Assembly: GCF_041435435.1 (NCBI RefSeq)
Contig: NZ_CP108494.1
Span: 2,700,501 to 2,764,500, forward strand
Source: Streptomyces sp. NBC_01241
GTDB lineage: Bacteria > Actinomycetota > Actinomycetes > Streptomycetales > Streptomycetaceae
DNA: 64,000 bases
Direction: 5' to 3'
A program made the translations under genes and the position numbers. Shown here one piece after another: positions 1-8,763 of this stretch (position 1 is its first letter; each line of letters begins with the position of its first letter). Under the pieces are notes generated by a model. That model saw nothing but the letters and a program-made list of their open reading frames with translations. It made no database searches and was not told the DNA's origin.

Positions 1-1913
1 TCGCGCGGGCCCATCCAGTACTGCTCGATCGCCGGGTCGACCAGCTTCTCGTCGTTGTACGGGTCCAGGTAGCGCAGCTCGTACCAGCAGGAGCCCGCCC
101 AGTTGGGCATGGTGTTGGTCTCGCGGCGGTACTTCCTCGGGCCGTTGCCGTCGCCCAGGTCCAGAGTGACGTTGACCCAGTCGGCGTTCCGGGACAGCGG
201 GGTCTCGGGCTGGGTGTCGGCGTCCTCGGGGTCGAAGGTGCGCGGCGAGTAGTCGTCGACCTCCGGCAGCTCCAGGGGCAGCATCGACTCGGGCAGTGGG
301 TGGGCGATGCCGTCCTCGTCGTAGACGATCGGGAAAGGCTCGCCCCAGTAGCGCTGACGGCTGAACAGCCAGTCACGCAGCCGGAAGTTGACGGTGCCCT
401 CGCCGACGCCGCGCTCCTTCAGCCACTCGGTGATCTTTGCCTTGGCGTCGACGACGCCCAGACCGTTCAGCGAGATCTCGTCATTGGCGGAGTTGACCAG
501 CTTCGCTTCGTACGAGGAGAAGGCGTCGTCCCATGCCGAGGGGTCCGTACCGCGGTCGTCCGACGGCTGGACCACACAGCGCATGGGCAGCTCGAAGGCG
601 CGCGCGAAGGCGAAGTCGCGCGCGTCGTGCGCCGGTACGGCCATGATCGCGCCGGTGCCGTAACCCATCAGGACGTAGTCGGCGATGAAGACCGGCACCT
701 TCTCGCCGCTGACCGGGTTGGTCGCGTACGCGCCGGTGAAGACACCGGTCTTGTCCTTGGCCTCGGCCTGCCGCTCGACGTCGGACTTGGCGGCGGCCAG
801 CTTGCGGTACGCGGTGACGGCCTCGGCCGGGGACGCGTGCCCGCCGGTCCACACCGCGTGGGTGCCCTCCGGCCAGGCGGCCGGAATGATCCGCTCCACC
901 AGCTCGTGCTCGGGCGCCAGCACCATGTAGGTGGCACCGAACAGGGTGTCCTGGCGGGTGGTGAAGACGGTGATGTCGCCCGCGCCGTCGACCGGGAAGT
1001 CGACGCGCGCGCCTTCGGAGCGCCCGATCCAGTTGCGCTGCTGCAGCTTGATGGCCTCGGGCCAGTCCAGCCCGTCCAGGTCGTTCAGCAGCCGGTCCGC
1101 GTAGGCCGTGATGCGCATGTTCCACTGGCGCAGCTTGGCCTTGAAGACCGGGAAGTTCCCGCGCTCGGACCGGCCGTCGGCCGTCACCTCTTCGTTGGCC
1201 AGTACGGTGCCCAGGCCCGGCGACCAGTTGACCGGGGCGTCGGAGGCGTACGCCAGGCGGTACCCGCTCAGGACGTCTGCGCGTTCGACGGAACTCAGGG
1301 CGCTCCAGTCACGGCCGTCCGGAGTGGGACGCGAACCGCTCTCGAACTGTGCGACCAGCTCGTCGATCGGGCGGGCCCGGTCGGCCTCGGTGTCGTACCA
1401 GGAGTTGAAGATCCGCAGGAAGATCCACTGGGTCCACTTGTAGTACTCCGACTCGATCGTGGCGAACGAGCGGCGCTTGTCGTGGCCCAGGCCCAGCCGG
1501 CGCAGCTGGGCCGTCATGTTCTCGATATTGGCCTCGGTGGAGACCCGCGGGTGCGTGCCGGTCTGCACGGCGTACTGCTCCGCGGGCAGGCCGAAGGCGT
1601 CGAAGCCCAGGGTGTGCAGCACGTTGTGCCCGGTCATCCGCTGGTGGCGGGCGAAGACATCGGTGGCGATGTAGCCCAGGGGGTGACCGACGTGCAGGCC
1701 CGCACCCGAGGGGTACGGAAACATGTCCATGATGAATTTCTTCGGCTTGGCGGCCAGTTCCGGATTGCCCGCCAGGTCACCGGACGGGTTCGGCGCCTCG
1801 TACGTGCCCTCGGCGTCCCAGAAGTCCTGCCAGCGTGCCTCGATGTCGGCGGCCATCGCCGCCGTGTAGCGGTGCGGCGCAACCGTCTCGGCTGCGGAAT
1901 TCGTCTCGCTCAT
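1..1913 (-). CDS. leuS: Leucyl-tRNA synthetase (N-terminal part, truncated by window edge)
   Basis: Charges tRNA-Leu with leucine in the cytoplasm (class I aminoacyl-tRNA synthetase). The visible part is about 637 codons of a protein usually near 960 residues. The N-terminal catalytic core carries the HIGH-type signature HVGHP inside a [13 protein letters not shown] context, followed by the editing domain and the return to the Rossmann fold ([14 protein letters not shown]). The KMSKS half lies outside the window. The ATG at 1913 was chosen because it opens a short Ala/Thr-rich leader before the [18 protein letters not shown] start of the conserved core. The gene stands alone here, separated from the upstream tRNA-Ala by a hairpin. 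The identity is secure; only the 3' end is missing. Confidence 0.97.
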   Translation of the reverse strand, partial: MSETNSAAETVAPHRYTAAMAADIEARWQDFWDAEGTYEAPNPSGDLAGNPELAAKPKKFIMDMFPYPSGAGLHVGHPLGYIATDVFARHQRMTGHNVLHTLGFDAFGLPAEQYAVQTGTHPRVSTEANIENMTAQLRRLGLGHDKRRSFATIESEYYKWTQWIFLRIFNSWYDTEADRARPIDELVAQFESGSRPTPDGRDWSALSSVERADVLSGYRLAYASDAPVNWSPGLGTVLANEEVTADGRSERGNFPVFKAKLRQWNMRITAYADRLLNDLDGLDWPEAIKLQQRNWIGRSEGARVDFPVDGAGDITVFTTRQDTLFGATYMVLAPEHELVERIIPAAWPEGTHAVWTGGHASPAEAVTAYRKLAAAKSDVERQAEAKDKTGVFTGAYATNPVSGEKVPVFIADYVLMGYGTGAIMAVPAHDARDFAFARAFELPMRCVVQPSDDRGTDPSAWDDAFSSYEAKLVNSANDEISLNGLGVVDAKAKITEWLKERGVGEGTVNFRLRDWLFSRQRYWGEPFPIVYDEDGIAHPLPESMLPLELPEVDDYSPRTFDPEDADTQPETPLSRNADWVNVTLDLGDGNGPRKYRRETNTMPNWAGSCWYELRYLDPYNDEKLVDPAIEQYWMGPR

Positions 1914-2153
1914 GATCCTCAAAGCTCCATCGATCGTCATCTGCCGGCGCCCACGTCTACGGACACGCGTCTACGGAAACGAAAAATCCCCTCGCACAGG
2001 AGGGGACGCCGCGCCGATTCCGACCAGGCATTCTCACCGGTCGGGACTGATCAGCGCGGCTCGCTAAGCAGAAGGCGTACGGCACGCATGGCGTCAGGGT
2101 ACCGCACGGGCCCCGGACCGGTCCCGGCGCGACCGATCCATGGACACATGCAC

Positions 2154-2190
2154 GAGAAGCGGGCCACCCTGTATGGATGACCCGCTTCTC
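2154..2190 (-). terminator. Hairpin downstream of tRNA-Ala
   Basis: A perfect 10-bp stem (GAGAAGCGGG, 2154-2163, with CCCGCTTCTC, 2181-2190) lies 12 bases past the 3' end of the tRNA-Ala gene. There is no clear U-tract on the minus strand, which is common for Streptomyces terminators. It probably ends the tRNA transcript before leuS. Confidence 0.5.
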
Positions 2191-2202
2191 ATTTCTTCGC
2201 TG

Positions 2203-2275
2203 TGGAGCTAAGGAGAATTGAACTCCTGACCTCCTGCATGCCATGCAGGCGCTCTACCAACTGAGCTATAGCCCC
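2203..2275 (-). tRNA. tRNA-Ala (anticodon GGC), copy 1
   Basis: A 73-nt cloverleaf starting GGGGCTATAG. The acceptor stem is GGGGCTA/TAGCTCC, the anticodon stem CCTGC/GCAGG encloses the loop ATGGCAT (anticodon GGC, decoding GCC), and the T-arm loop is TTCAATT. CCA is not encoded. An identical copy lies at 5537-5609. Confidence 0.97.
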
Positions 2276-2320
2276 GTGCTGCGTGCCGCCCGGCTCCGTT
2301 TGCCCCTGGCGACATCGAGA

Positions 2321-2350
2321 ACATTACCGGTGAGCCCGCCGGTCCACCAA
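2321..2350 (-). promoter_or_regulatory. Putative sigma-70-type promoter of tRNA-Ala copy 1
   Basis: On the minus strand a TTGGTG box (2345-2350) is followed after 18 bp by TAATGT (2321-2326), about 45 bases upstream of the mature tRNA 5' end. It fits the vegetative consensus loosely. The second tRNA-Ala has a similar arrangement at the same distance. Confidence 0.45.
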
Positions 2351-2475
2351 ATCGTTTCCCGCCTACCCGGATTTGACCAATTTTGCGGCACCTCGGTCAG
2401 GGGACGAGGCGAGCGGAACGCGGGGACCCGCGAGGGGGCGCACACAGAAGGTGCACACAGCGGTACACAAAGGGC

Positions 2476-2709
2476 TCACGCGGTGGCGAAGGAGTAAAAA
2501 CGCTTGAGAGTGCAGTGCTCCTCCAGCAGCCGCCCGTAGATCGGCTCCCCCTCGAGCTCCCGGTACGTCTCGATCGGGTCGCCCTTTATGATCAGCGCCC
2601 GCGCACACTCCTCGCACCAGTACTGGTACTCCGGATTGATCGGATCCATGTCCCTGACGATGGGCGTACCGCTGCCGCACCAGTCGCACTTCCGCCTGTG
2701 TGCACCCAT
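2476..2709 (-). CDS. Small zinc-ribbon protein, function unknown
   Basis: A 77-residue protein with two CxxC pairs (C8-x2-C11 and C32-x2-C35), a typical zinc-ribbon spacing, followed by an acidic, Leu/Tyr-containing C-terminal half. ATG at 2709 has a GGAG ribosome-binding site seven bases upstream. I believe close relatives occur widely in Streptomyces next to leuS, but I know of no assigned function. Zinc binding is inferred from the four cysteines; nucleic-acid binding or a role as a protein-protein adaptor is possible. It lies between tRNA-Ala copy 1 and the exporter gene and is probably transcribed on its own. Confidence 0.8.
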   Translation of the reverse strand: MGAHRRKCDWCGSGTPIVRDMDPINPEYQYWCEECARALIIKGDPIETYRELEGEPIYGRLLEEHCTLKRFYSFATA

Positions 2710-2928
2710 GAGTCAGCTCCGGCTTTGGCCACGGGCAGTGCACACGCAGGAGATTCCGCCGTTCTCGCCGAGCATGTGGGCCGCGCGGGGCGGACCACCG
2801 GCAAGGCGACCGGTCCGGGCACGGCGTTCGGGGACAAGGAGCAGGTCCGGGACCTCGTGACGGCTCGCAGGCATCGCGCGCTCCCTCCCGTTCGGTCCGT
2901 CGCCCCCTCCGGCGGTCCGATTCTGCCA

Positions 2929-2947
2929 TGACCCCGCAAGGGGGTCA
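2929..2947 (-). terminator. Hairpin downstream of the MFS exporter gene
   Basis: TGACCCC (2929-2935) pairs with GGGGTCA (2941-2947) across a 5-nt loop, 21 bases after the exporter stop codon. The stem is short but perfect. Confidence 0.45.
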
Positions 2948-2968
2948 GCCCGGCGGATATCCGGTCGG

Positions 2969-4420
2969 TCACCGACGCCGTACGAGACCCGCCGAGACGC
3001 CCACCAGAGCCGCCGCCGACAGTGCGAGAGCGCATGCCCACACCACGTGCCCCGGCCCTTGCATCCCTGACGTATCAAGGCGGTTGAGATAGAACGTGCC
3101 GAAGGCCGCGACACCGAGCAGCTGACCGAGCTGGGTGGCGGTCACCAGTACACCGCTCGCATCAGCCGCATCCTCCGGACGTACGTTCGCCAACGCCCCC
3201 GTAAGGGTGGGGCTGAAGCCCAGCGCCATGCCGCCGCCCATGAGCGCAAAGGCCGCATACAGCCAGAGACCGCCGTCGCCTCCGTCCCGCATCAACAGCC
3301 CGATGGCCACAGAGCCGATGGCCACCAGGGCGAACCCGCCCGGAACCAGCGCGCTTTGAAGCCGCGCCGGCCATCGGCGCCAGGTCAGCCCGATCGCGCC
3401 GAATACCAGCGCGGTCGGTGCGAACATCAGCCCCGTGCGCAGCGCCGAGTAGCCCAGGCCGCCCTGGATATGCAGCGTCATCGTGAAGAGGAAGCCCGCG
3501 TTGACCGCCATCACCACGAGAATGCGCAGCGCCGCCCGGGCGATACCCGGGATGCGCAGCACCCTGGGCGCGATCAGGGGCGCACCACCGCGCGCGGCAA
3601 GCCGTGACTCGTACCCGGCGAACCCGATGAAGAACCCCACGGAGGCAATCAGGCAGACCAGGGTCCAGACCGGCCAGTCCAACTCCTGCCCGAGCACCAG
3701 AGGGACGGTCAGCAGTGTGACGGCGGCGGCCAGCAGCACCAGCCCCGGCAGATCGAGCCCGCGCGCCCGCGCCTGGATCCTGGCAGCCCCGGTACGCGGT
3801 TCGCCGGGCAGCACGCGGAAGCCGAGCACCAGCAGGACCAGCCCGATCGGCACATTCACCAGAAAGACCGGCCGCCAGCCCGCGCCGAACAGATCGGCGC
3901 TGACCAGGACCCCGCCGACCACCTGCCCGGCGGCCGCGCCGGTGGCGAGCACCGCACTGTAGGCACCGAGCGCCCGGATCCGCGCCTCGCCGGTGAAGTG
4001 TCGCTGAATGAGGCTGAGCACCTGCGGAATCATCACCGCCGCACCCGCACCCTGGATCAGCCGGAAGGTGATCAACTGTCCGGTTCCTGCCGCGAGTCCG
4101 CAGGCCAGCGAGGCGGCGGTGAAGACGGCGAGTCCGGCCAGATGGGCCCGGCCGTGTCCGAGCAGTCCGCCGAGCCTGGCGCCGATGACGAGCAGTACGG
4201 CGTACGCGATCGTGTAACCGGCCACGATGAGCTGCAACCCGGCTCCGGAGGCGCCGAGTTCGCTTCTGATCGTCGGGGCGGCGACGTTGACGATGAAGGT
4301 GTCGAGCAGCGCCATGAACTGAGCCGCGAGGACCAGGGCGAGCACTCTCCCCCGGCGTTTGTCAGTGGTGACGTCTTTACTGGCTGGGGAACGTGGAGTT
4401 GTCGCGGCGGTCGTCGTCAT
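2969..4420 (-). CDS. MFS transporter, DHA2 (14-TM) drug/H+ antiporter family
   Basis: A proton-driven multidrug exporter of the cytoplasmic membrane, 483 residues with about 14 hydrophobic segments. The first helix carries the DHA2-like LLDTFIVNVAAPTI sequence; motif A appears as GARLGGLLGHGRAH and motif C as a Gly/Ala-rich helix near residue 150 (GAAAGQVVGGVLVSADL). The ATG at 4420 (MTTTAATT) is preferred over upstream in-frame codons because those would run into the divergent regulator gene. Its neighbour is an XRE/MmyB regulator read in the opposite direction from a 102-bp gap, the usual pairing of an exporter with its own repressor. The substrate cannot be read from the sequence. Confidence 0.88.
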   Translation of the reverse strand: MTTTAATTPRSPASKDVTTDKRRGRVLALVLAAQFMALLDTFIVNVAAPTIRSELGASGAGLQLIVAGYTIAYAVLLVIGARLGGLLGHGRAHLAGLAVFTAASLACGLAAGTGQLITFRLIQGAGAAVMIPQVLSLIQRHFTGEARIRALGAYSAVLATGAAAGQVVGGVLVSADLFGAGWRPVFLVNVPIGLVLLVLGFRVLPGEPRTGAARIQARARGLDLPGLVLLAAAVTLLTVPLVLGQELDWPVWTLVCLIASVGFFIGFAGYESRLAARGGAPLIAPRVLRIPGIARAALRILVVMAVNAGFLFTMTLHIQGGLGYSALRTGLMFAPTALVFGAIGLTWRRWPARLQSALVPGGFALVAIGSVAIGLLMRDGGDGGLWLYAAFALMGGGMALGFSPTLTGALANVRPEDAADASGVLVTATQLGQLLGVAAFGTFYLNRLDTSGMQGPGHVVWACALALSAAALVGVSAGLVRRR

Positions 4421-4522
4421 GGCGTCGAGCCTGACTCCGGATGGATACGGGTAACGAGAGCCCGCTGATGCTGGTACCGACAGCACCTGGCAACTCCCGT
4501 ACGAGGCAACGACGATGGGGGT
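4421..4522. promoter_or_regulatory. Divergent promoter region between exporter and regulator
   Basis: A 102-bp gap between two divergent starts must hold both promoters and probably the operator of the XRE regulator. No convincing inverted repeat was found by eye. Confidence 0.4.
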
Positions 4523-5386
4523 GTGACCTCGGTGACGAAAGACCAGCAGGCCCGACACCGGAGGCGTCCGGAGCTCGCGGCCTTTCTGCGCAACCGCCGG
4601 GCGCGGGTGACGCCGGCCGATGTGGGCATGGCACCCGGGCTGCGTCGCCGCACCCCGGGCCTGCGCCGCGAGGAGGTCGCCCAGCTCTCCGGCATCGGTG
4701 TCACCTGGTACACCTGGCTGGAACAGGGCCGTCCGATCAACGCGTCACCGCAGGTCCTGGACGCCGTGGCGCGCACCCTGCGGCTGGACACCCCGGAGCG
4801 CGAACACCTCTACCACCTGGCGCAGGTGGCCTACGCCCCCGGCAGACAGACCGACACGATCGAGGTCGGGCCAGAAATCCAGGGCATCATCGACGCGCTC
4901 GATCCGCTCCCCGCCGTGGTCTACAACACGCGGTACGACGTCCTGGCCACCAACCCCGCCCACCTCGACCTGTTCGACATCCCCGAAATAGCGGGAACGG
5001 GCATACACAATGCGCTGTGGACGCTGTTCACGGTGCCCGAGGACGCCTGTCCCGTCGTCCACCGGCCCCAGGAGCTGCCGATCATGGTGGCGACGCTGCG
5101 GGGGGCTTACGGGCCGCATACGGGCGAGCCCGCCTGGGAATCGTTCGTCGAAAGCCTCTCGGCCGCCAGCCCGTACTTCGCCGAGCTGTGGCGCAGCGGG
5201 GATGTCGCCCCGCCGGGGCCGCGGGTGAAGACCTTCCGGCACTGGGCGGCCACCGCTGAGATACGGATGACTTCGGTGTCGCTGTCCGTCAATGGGCTGC
5301 CGGAGGGCCGGATCGTGGTCTACACCCCGGCCGATGAGGAGAGCGAGGAGCAGGTCGCGGCGCTGCGGCGACGCCGGGAGGCGTGA
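4523..5386 (+). CDS. XRE-family regulator with MmyB-like ligand domain
   Basis: A DNA-binding transcription factor of 287 residues. The N-terminal helix-turn-helix covers about residues 20-95 (LRRRTPGLRREEVAQLSG...WYTWLEQGR), the diagnostic start of this family. The rest is an MmyB-type, PAS-like ligand-binding domain (YNTRYDVLATNPAH). Such proteins usually repress an adjacent oxidoreductase or exporter, here the divergent DHA2 transporter. GTG at 4523 is the first start; a second GTG at 4532 is better spaced from the GGGGG at 4517-4521 and may be the real one. The ligand is unknown. Confidence 0.9.
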   Translation: MTSVTKDQQARHRRRPELAAFLRNRRARVTPADVGMAPGLRRRTPGLRREEVAQLSGIGVTWYTWLEQGRPINASPQVLDAVARTLRLDTPEREHLYHLAQVAYAPGRQTDTIEVGPEIQGIIDALDPLPAVVYNTRYDVLATNPAHLDLFDIPEIAGTGIHNALWTLFTVPEDACPVVHRPQELPIMVATLRGAYGPHTGEPAWESFVESLSAASPYFAELWRSGDVAPPGPRVKTFRHWAATAEIRMTSVSLSVNGLPEGRIVVYTPADEESEEQVAALRRRREA

Positions 5387-5501
5387 CCGGACACATGGTC
5401 AGAGGGGCGGGCCGGGGCCACGGTCGGGCGAAACGGAACGGTCGGGGCAAACGGAACAGTCAGGGAGGCCGGTCCAGTGGAACGGTCAGGGACAACGCAA
5501 A

Positions 5502-5529
5502 GATCCCGTCCCCTATTGGGGACGGGATC
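5502..5529 (-). terminator. Strong terminator downstream of tRNA-Ala copy 2
   Basis: A perfect 12-bp stem (GATCCCGTCCCC, 5502-5513, with its complement at 5518-5529) and a TATT loop, followed on the minus strand by TTTGCGTTGT. It lies 7 bases past the tRNA 3' end. Confidence 0.8.
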
Positions 5530-5536
5530 CTGATTG

Positions 5537-5609
5537 TGGAGCTAAGGAGAATTGAACTCCTGACCTCCTGCATGCCATGCAGGCGCTCTACCAACTGAGC
5601 TATAGCCCC
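5537..5609 (-). tRNA. tRNA-Ala (anticodon GGC), copy 2
   Basis: Identical over all 73 nt to the copy at 2203-2275, with the same cloverleaf and GGC anticodon. The identity covers 76 bp (2201-2276 and 5535-5610), so the two genes are direct repeats around the zinc-ribbon/exporter/regulator segment. Confidence 0.97.
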
Positions 5610-5655
5610 GCTGTTCGCTGTGTTTCCCTGCGTTTCCGCGCTGCGAACAAGAAGA

Positions 5656-5685
5656 ACTTTAGCCTGTGACCAGCCAGAAAGTGAA
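5656..5685 (-). promoter_or_regulatory. Putative promoter of tRNA-Ala copy 2
   Basis: TTCACT (5680-5685), an 18-bp spacer and TAAAGT (5656-5661) on the minus strand, about 47 bases from the tRNA 5' end. The geometry matches the putative promoter of copy 1 although the surrounding sequence differs. Confidence 0.5.
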
Positions 5686-5769
5686 ATCCGGCCTACGCCG
5701 CCCCGAGGTAGCCTCCGAGCGCCGTCCGGGCCCGCCCCACGGGCAGCCCCCGGCCGGGTGTCGTCACTG

Positions 5770-6423
5770 CTACGTGTCGTCGCCGAGCACCGGCTCGGGC
5801 AGCGTGCCGGCGTTGTGCTCCATCAGGCGCCAGCCGCGCGCGCCCTCGCCCAGCACCGACCAGCAGCAGTTGGAGAGCCCGCCGAGCCCTTCCCAGTGGT
5901 GCGACTCCAGGCCCAGCAGCCGACCGATGGTGGTACGGATGGTGCCGCCGTGGCTGACGACGACGAGCGTGCCGCTGTCGGGCAGCTTGTCGGCGTGTTC
6001 GAGTACGACCGGGGCGGCCCGGTCGGCGACCTCGGTCTCCAGCTCACCACCACCGCGGCGCACGGGCTCACCGCGCTTCCACGCGGCGTACTGCTCGCCG
6101 TACTGCCCGACGATCTCCTCGTGGGTCAGGCCCTGCCAAGCACCGGCGTAGGTCTCGCGCAGTCCCGCGTCGTGCGCGACTTCGAGGCCGGTGATCGCGG
6201 CGAGCTCGGCAGCCGTGGCCGCCGCCCGCTGCAGATCGGAGGCGACGATCGCATCCGGCCTCAGCGAGGCGAGCAGCCGGGCGGCCCGCTGGGCCTGCCC
6301 GATGCCGGCCTCGGTGAGCGCGATGTCCGTCGAGCCCTGGAACCGGCGCTCCAGATTCCAGGCTGTCTGGCCGTGACGCCAGAGAACGATCCTGCGGCCC
6401 CTGCCGCTTCCGCTGACGTTCAG
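5770..6423 (-). CDS. Histidine phosphatase family protein (phosphoglycerate-mutase-like)
   Basis: A 217-residue phosphatase of the phosphohistidine superfamily. The catalytic RHG is in LWRHGQTAWN near residue 15, the conserved acid follows in the middle (LRETYAGAWQG), and the second histidine is in VVVSHGGTIR near residue 160. The best start is a CTG whose last bases overlap the rsfS stop codon as CTGA; a GGTGAG sequence lies five bases upstream. No ATG or GTG lies between the preceding in-frame stop and the RHG motif. The overlap suggests translational coupling to rsfS. The substrate is unknown; the nadD-LCP-rsfS-phosphatase order is conserved in actinobacteria. Confidence 0.9.
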   Translation of the reverse strand: MNVSGSGRGRRIVLWRHGQTAWNLERRFQGSTDIALTEAGIGQAQRAARLLASLRPDAIVASDLQRAAATAAELAAITGLEVAHDAGLRETYAGAWQGLTHEEIVGQYGEQYAAWKRGEPVRRGGGELETEVADRAAPVVLEHADKLPDSGTLVVVSHGGTIRTTIGRLLGLESHHWEGLGGLSNCCWSVLGEGARGWRLMEHNAGTLPEPVLGDDT

Positions 6424-6851
6424 CTCTGCTCACCTTCCGTGCTGCCGGTGAGCTGGGCGTGCTCCTTGGCCTTGCCGCGGGTCTTGACGGCGTCCTCGGG
6501 GAGCGCGATCTCGGGGCAGTCCTTCCAGAGGCGCTCCAGCGCGTAGAAGACACGCTCCTCGCTGTGCTGGACGTGGATGACGATGTCGACGTAGTCGAGG
6601 AGGATCCAGCGCGCGTCACGGTCGCCCTCACGGCGTACCGGCTTGGCGCCGAGCTCCTTCTGGAGCCGCTCCTCGATCTCGTCGACGATCGACTTGACCT
6701 GGCGGTCGTTGGGGGCCGAGGCCAGCAGGAAGGCGTCCGTGATCGACAGCACATCGCTGACGTCGTACGCAATGATGTCGTGCGCGAGCCGGTCGGCGGC
6801 CGCCTGAGCGGCGGCGTTGATGAGCTCGATGGAGCGGTCCGTGGCGGTCAC
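6420..6851 (-). CDS. rsfS: Ribosomal silencing factor RsfS
   Basis: A 143-residue RsfS/Iojap/YbeB protein that binds ribosomal protein L14 on the 50S subunit and blocks joining with 30S under starvation. The family core is visible: AFLLASAPNDRQVKSIVDEI and WILLDYVDIVIHVQ, followed by the ERVFYALERLW region and a charged tail. It starts with GTG at 6851 with only a weak ribosome-binding site. Its stop overlaps the CTG start of the phosphatase gene by four bases. It lies 114 bp downstream of the LCP-like gene. Confidence 0.95.
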   Translation of the reverse strand: MTATDRSIELINAAAQAAADRLAHDIIAYDVSDVLSITDAFLLASAPNDRQVKSIVDEIEERLQKELGAKPVRREGDRDARWILLDYVDIVIHVQHSEERVFYALERLWKDCPEIALPEDAVKTRGKAKEHAQLTGSTEGEQS

Positions 6852-6965
6852 AAGAGGGCTTTCGTCGGCGGTCAGATCAACCCCTAGGGTCTCACGGACC
6901 GCCGACAGCCCACACAGCGAACGTTCGAAGGCCGAATCGACATCATCCGGCCGGCGCGGCCCCGG

Positions 6966-8744
6966 TCATTTGATCTTGTAGTTCTGACCGAGCACTACGG
7001 ACACATCCGCGTTCGCGGCGGGCTTGCCCTGCTTCACCGCGCTTGTCGGCAGCCCCAGGGTCTTGGCGACCTGCGTCGCCTTTTCCTTGTCCGCCGCGGT
7101 CTGGTAAAGGATCTCGGACAGTGTCACGGCCTCGGTCGTGCCACCGCCGCCGACGAAGGCATAGCCACCGTTGACCAGCTTGATCCGGGCGGACTCGGTG
7201 CCGTCCTTGTCACCAGTGGCGTTCTTGACTCCGACCCGTACCGTCGCATCGGCGGACGGCGTCTTCACCGTGCCGCCCAGGATGTCCTTGACGACACTCT
7301 CGGTGGCCGCTTCGGTGAGTGTGCCGTCGGCCTGCGCCGGCAGCAGGGCCGTCTTGTAGTCGCCGATCTTGGCGCGCTGGGCGAGCTTCGCGAGGGAGGC
7401 TCCCAGGTCCTTCTCGGGGAGCGACGGGTCGAGGATCTGCGCCAGCGTCTGCACGGTGACCGTGGCGGCCTTCGGATCGTCCGAAATCTTCCGCAGAACA
7501 CCCCTCAGCACGTCCCCGAACCGCGTGAGCTGCTTCGTCTCGGCCTCACCGGGCGCCCGGTAGGTGGCGTACGCGACGGCCATCTGACCGCTCAGGGTCT
7601 GCGCCTCGCCCTTCTTCACCAGGGGGGAAGCGCCCGCCTTCGTGTCGGGCACCTCGGTGTCGGTGTCGACCTCGATGTGGCCGACCAGATCGACGAGGGT
7701 TTCCAGATAGGGGGTGTCGAGCCGCCACGTACCGCTGATACTCGTACCGAGCAGCGTGTCGATGGAATCGCGGGTGCCGGTGGTGCCGTCGTCCTCGACG
7801 GACTTGCCGAGGGTGGTCGTGACGCCATCGTCGTCGGAGACCGCGAGCGAGTTGGGGAGCAGGACCGTGGTGCCCTGTTTGGTCGTCACATTGTCGACGA
7901 GCAGCGCCGTGGAGGTGCCGCCGTTCTTGGTGTTGCGCAGATGAACCACGATGACGTCCCGCTGCTGCGGGCCCGTCGATGCCGTGTTGCCCTTCTCCGA
8001 ACCGGAGAGGCCGGGGATCTTTCCGGCGGACCAGAGGTAGCCCACACCGCCGACCACCATCAGGACCACCACGACTATCAGCGCGACCATGCGGTTACGG
8101 CCGCGGCGCCGCGCCTCCTCGCGCCGCTCACTGCGGCTCTCGGTGAACTTCAGCCAGTCGATGACGTCTTCGGAGTCCTCGTCGGGCTCCTCGATGAAGG
8201 AGAACTGCTCGGTGCGGTAATCGGCGCGGCGCTGCCCGGGAACGGCCGCATCCGGCCCGGCCCCGGCGTCGCGCTCCGGCCGGGGCTCCTGCGTGACCGG
8301 CGCCGGAGCGGGCGCAGGCAGGGGCTGTGCCGAGGGCTGCGCGGAGGCCTGCTGCGGGATGTTCCACTGCTGGGTGGTGTCGACCGCGGCGGGCTGCCGG
8401 CCGGTGTCGTAGCCGTAACCGTCGTAGCCGCCGTAGGTCTGCTGCTGAGGCGGCTGCGGTTGCTGAAGCTGCTGCGGTTGCTGGGGCGGCTGGGAGCCGT
8501 ACGGGTCGTACGGCTGCGGCTGCGGCTGCGGCTGCTGGGGCTGGGCGTACGGGTCGTATCCGTACGCCTGTCCGCCCTCATACGGCTGCTGCTGAGGCTG
8601 TTGGGGCTGCTCGGGCTGTTGAGGCGCATACGGGTCGTACGCCTGCTGCCCGGCCTGCTGGTACACCGGCTGCCCGTACTCGTCGTAGCCGACGATCTGC
8701 GGCTGCTGGTAGTACGGGTCGTACGGGTTCTGTCGGTCGTTCAC
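6966..8744 (-). CDS. Divergent LytR-CpsA-Psr (LCP) membrane protein with LytR_C domain
   Basis: A 592-residue membrane protein with three parts. Residues 1-175 are a cytoplasmic Tyr/Gln/Pro-rich tail (YDPYAQPQQPQPQPQPYDP and similar). One membrane helix lies at about 219-238. Outside is an LCP-like domain (about 262-400), a linker, and a C-terminal LytR_C domain (about 495-592, VRVGVKNATGDKDG and VVLGQNYKIK). LCP enzymes attach anionic polymers to peptidoglycan. Here the usual IPRDS-type substrate-binding motif is replaced by LLPNSLAV, so it may be a non-catalytic or altered member. GTG at 8744 has a GAGGGG site upstream. It follows nadD by 19 bp. From memory, the S. coelicolor relative SCO2578 has been linked to spore-wall synthesis. 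Confidence 0.82.
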   Translation of the reverse strand: MNDRQNPYDPYYQQPQIVGYDEYGQPVYQQAGQQAYDPYAPQQPEQPQQPQQQPYEGGQAYGYDPYAQPQQPQPQPQPYDPYGSQPPQQPQQLQQPQPPQQQTYGGYDGYGYDTGRQPAAVDTTQQWNIPQQASAQPSAQPLPAPAPAPVTQEPRPERDAGAGPDAAVPGQRRADYRTEQFSFIEEPDEDSEDVIDWLKFTESRSERREEARRRGRNRMVALIVVVVLMVVGGVGYLWSAGKIPGLSGSEKGNTASTGPQQRDVIVVHLRNTKNGGTSTALLVDNVTTKQGTTVLLPNSLAVSDDDGVTTTLGKSVEDDGTTGTRDSIDTLLGTSISGTWRLDTPYLETLVDLVGHIEVDTDTEVPDTKAGASPLVKKGEAQTLSGQMAVAYATYRAPGEAETKQLTRFGDVLRGVLRKISDDPKAATVTVQTLAQILDPSLPEKDLGASLAKLAQRAKIGDYKTALLPAQADGTLTEAATESVVKDILGGTVKTPSADATVRVGVKNATGDKDGTESARIKLVNGGYAFVGGGGTTEAVTLSEILYQTAADKEKATQVAKTLGLPTSAVKQGKPAANADVSVVLGQNYKIK

Positions 8745-8763
8745 CGGTGCCCCTCTGCGTGGC

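Noticed and set aside
300..2180. Long plus-strand frame opposite leuS
   Set aside because: It is the complement shadow of leuS, with Arg/Gly/Val-rich composition and no recognisable domain.
2710..2928. Possible genes upstream of the zinc-ribbon gene
   Set aside because: Frames on both strands overlap each other without a good start or domain; the region was left as intergenic.
5398..5500. Imperfect GGAACGGTCAGGG-like repeats after the XRE gene
   Set aside because: Only three poor copies; too weak to call a repeat element.
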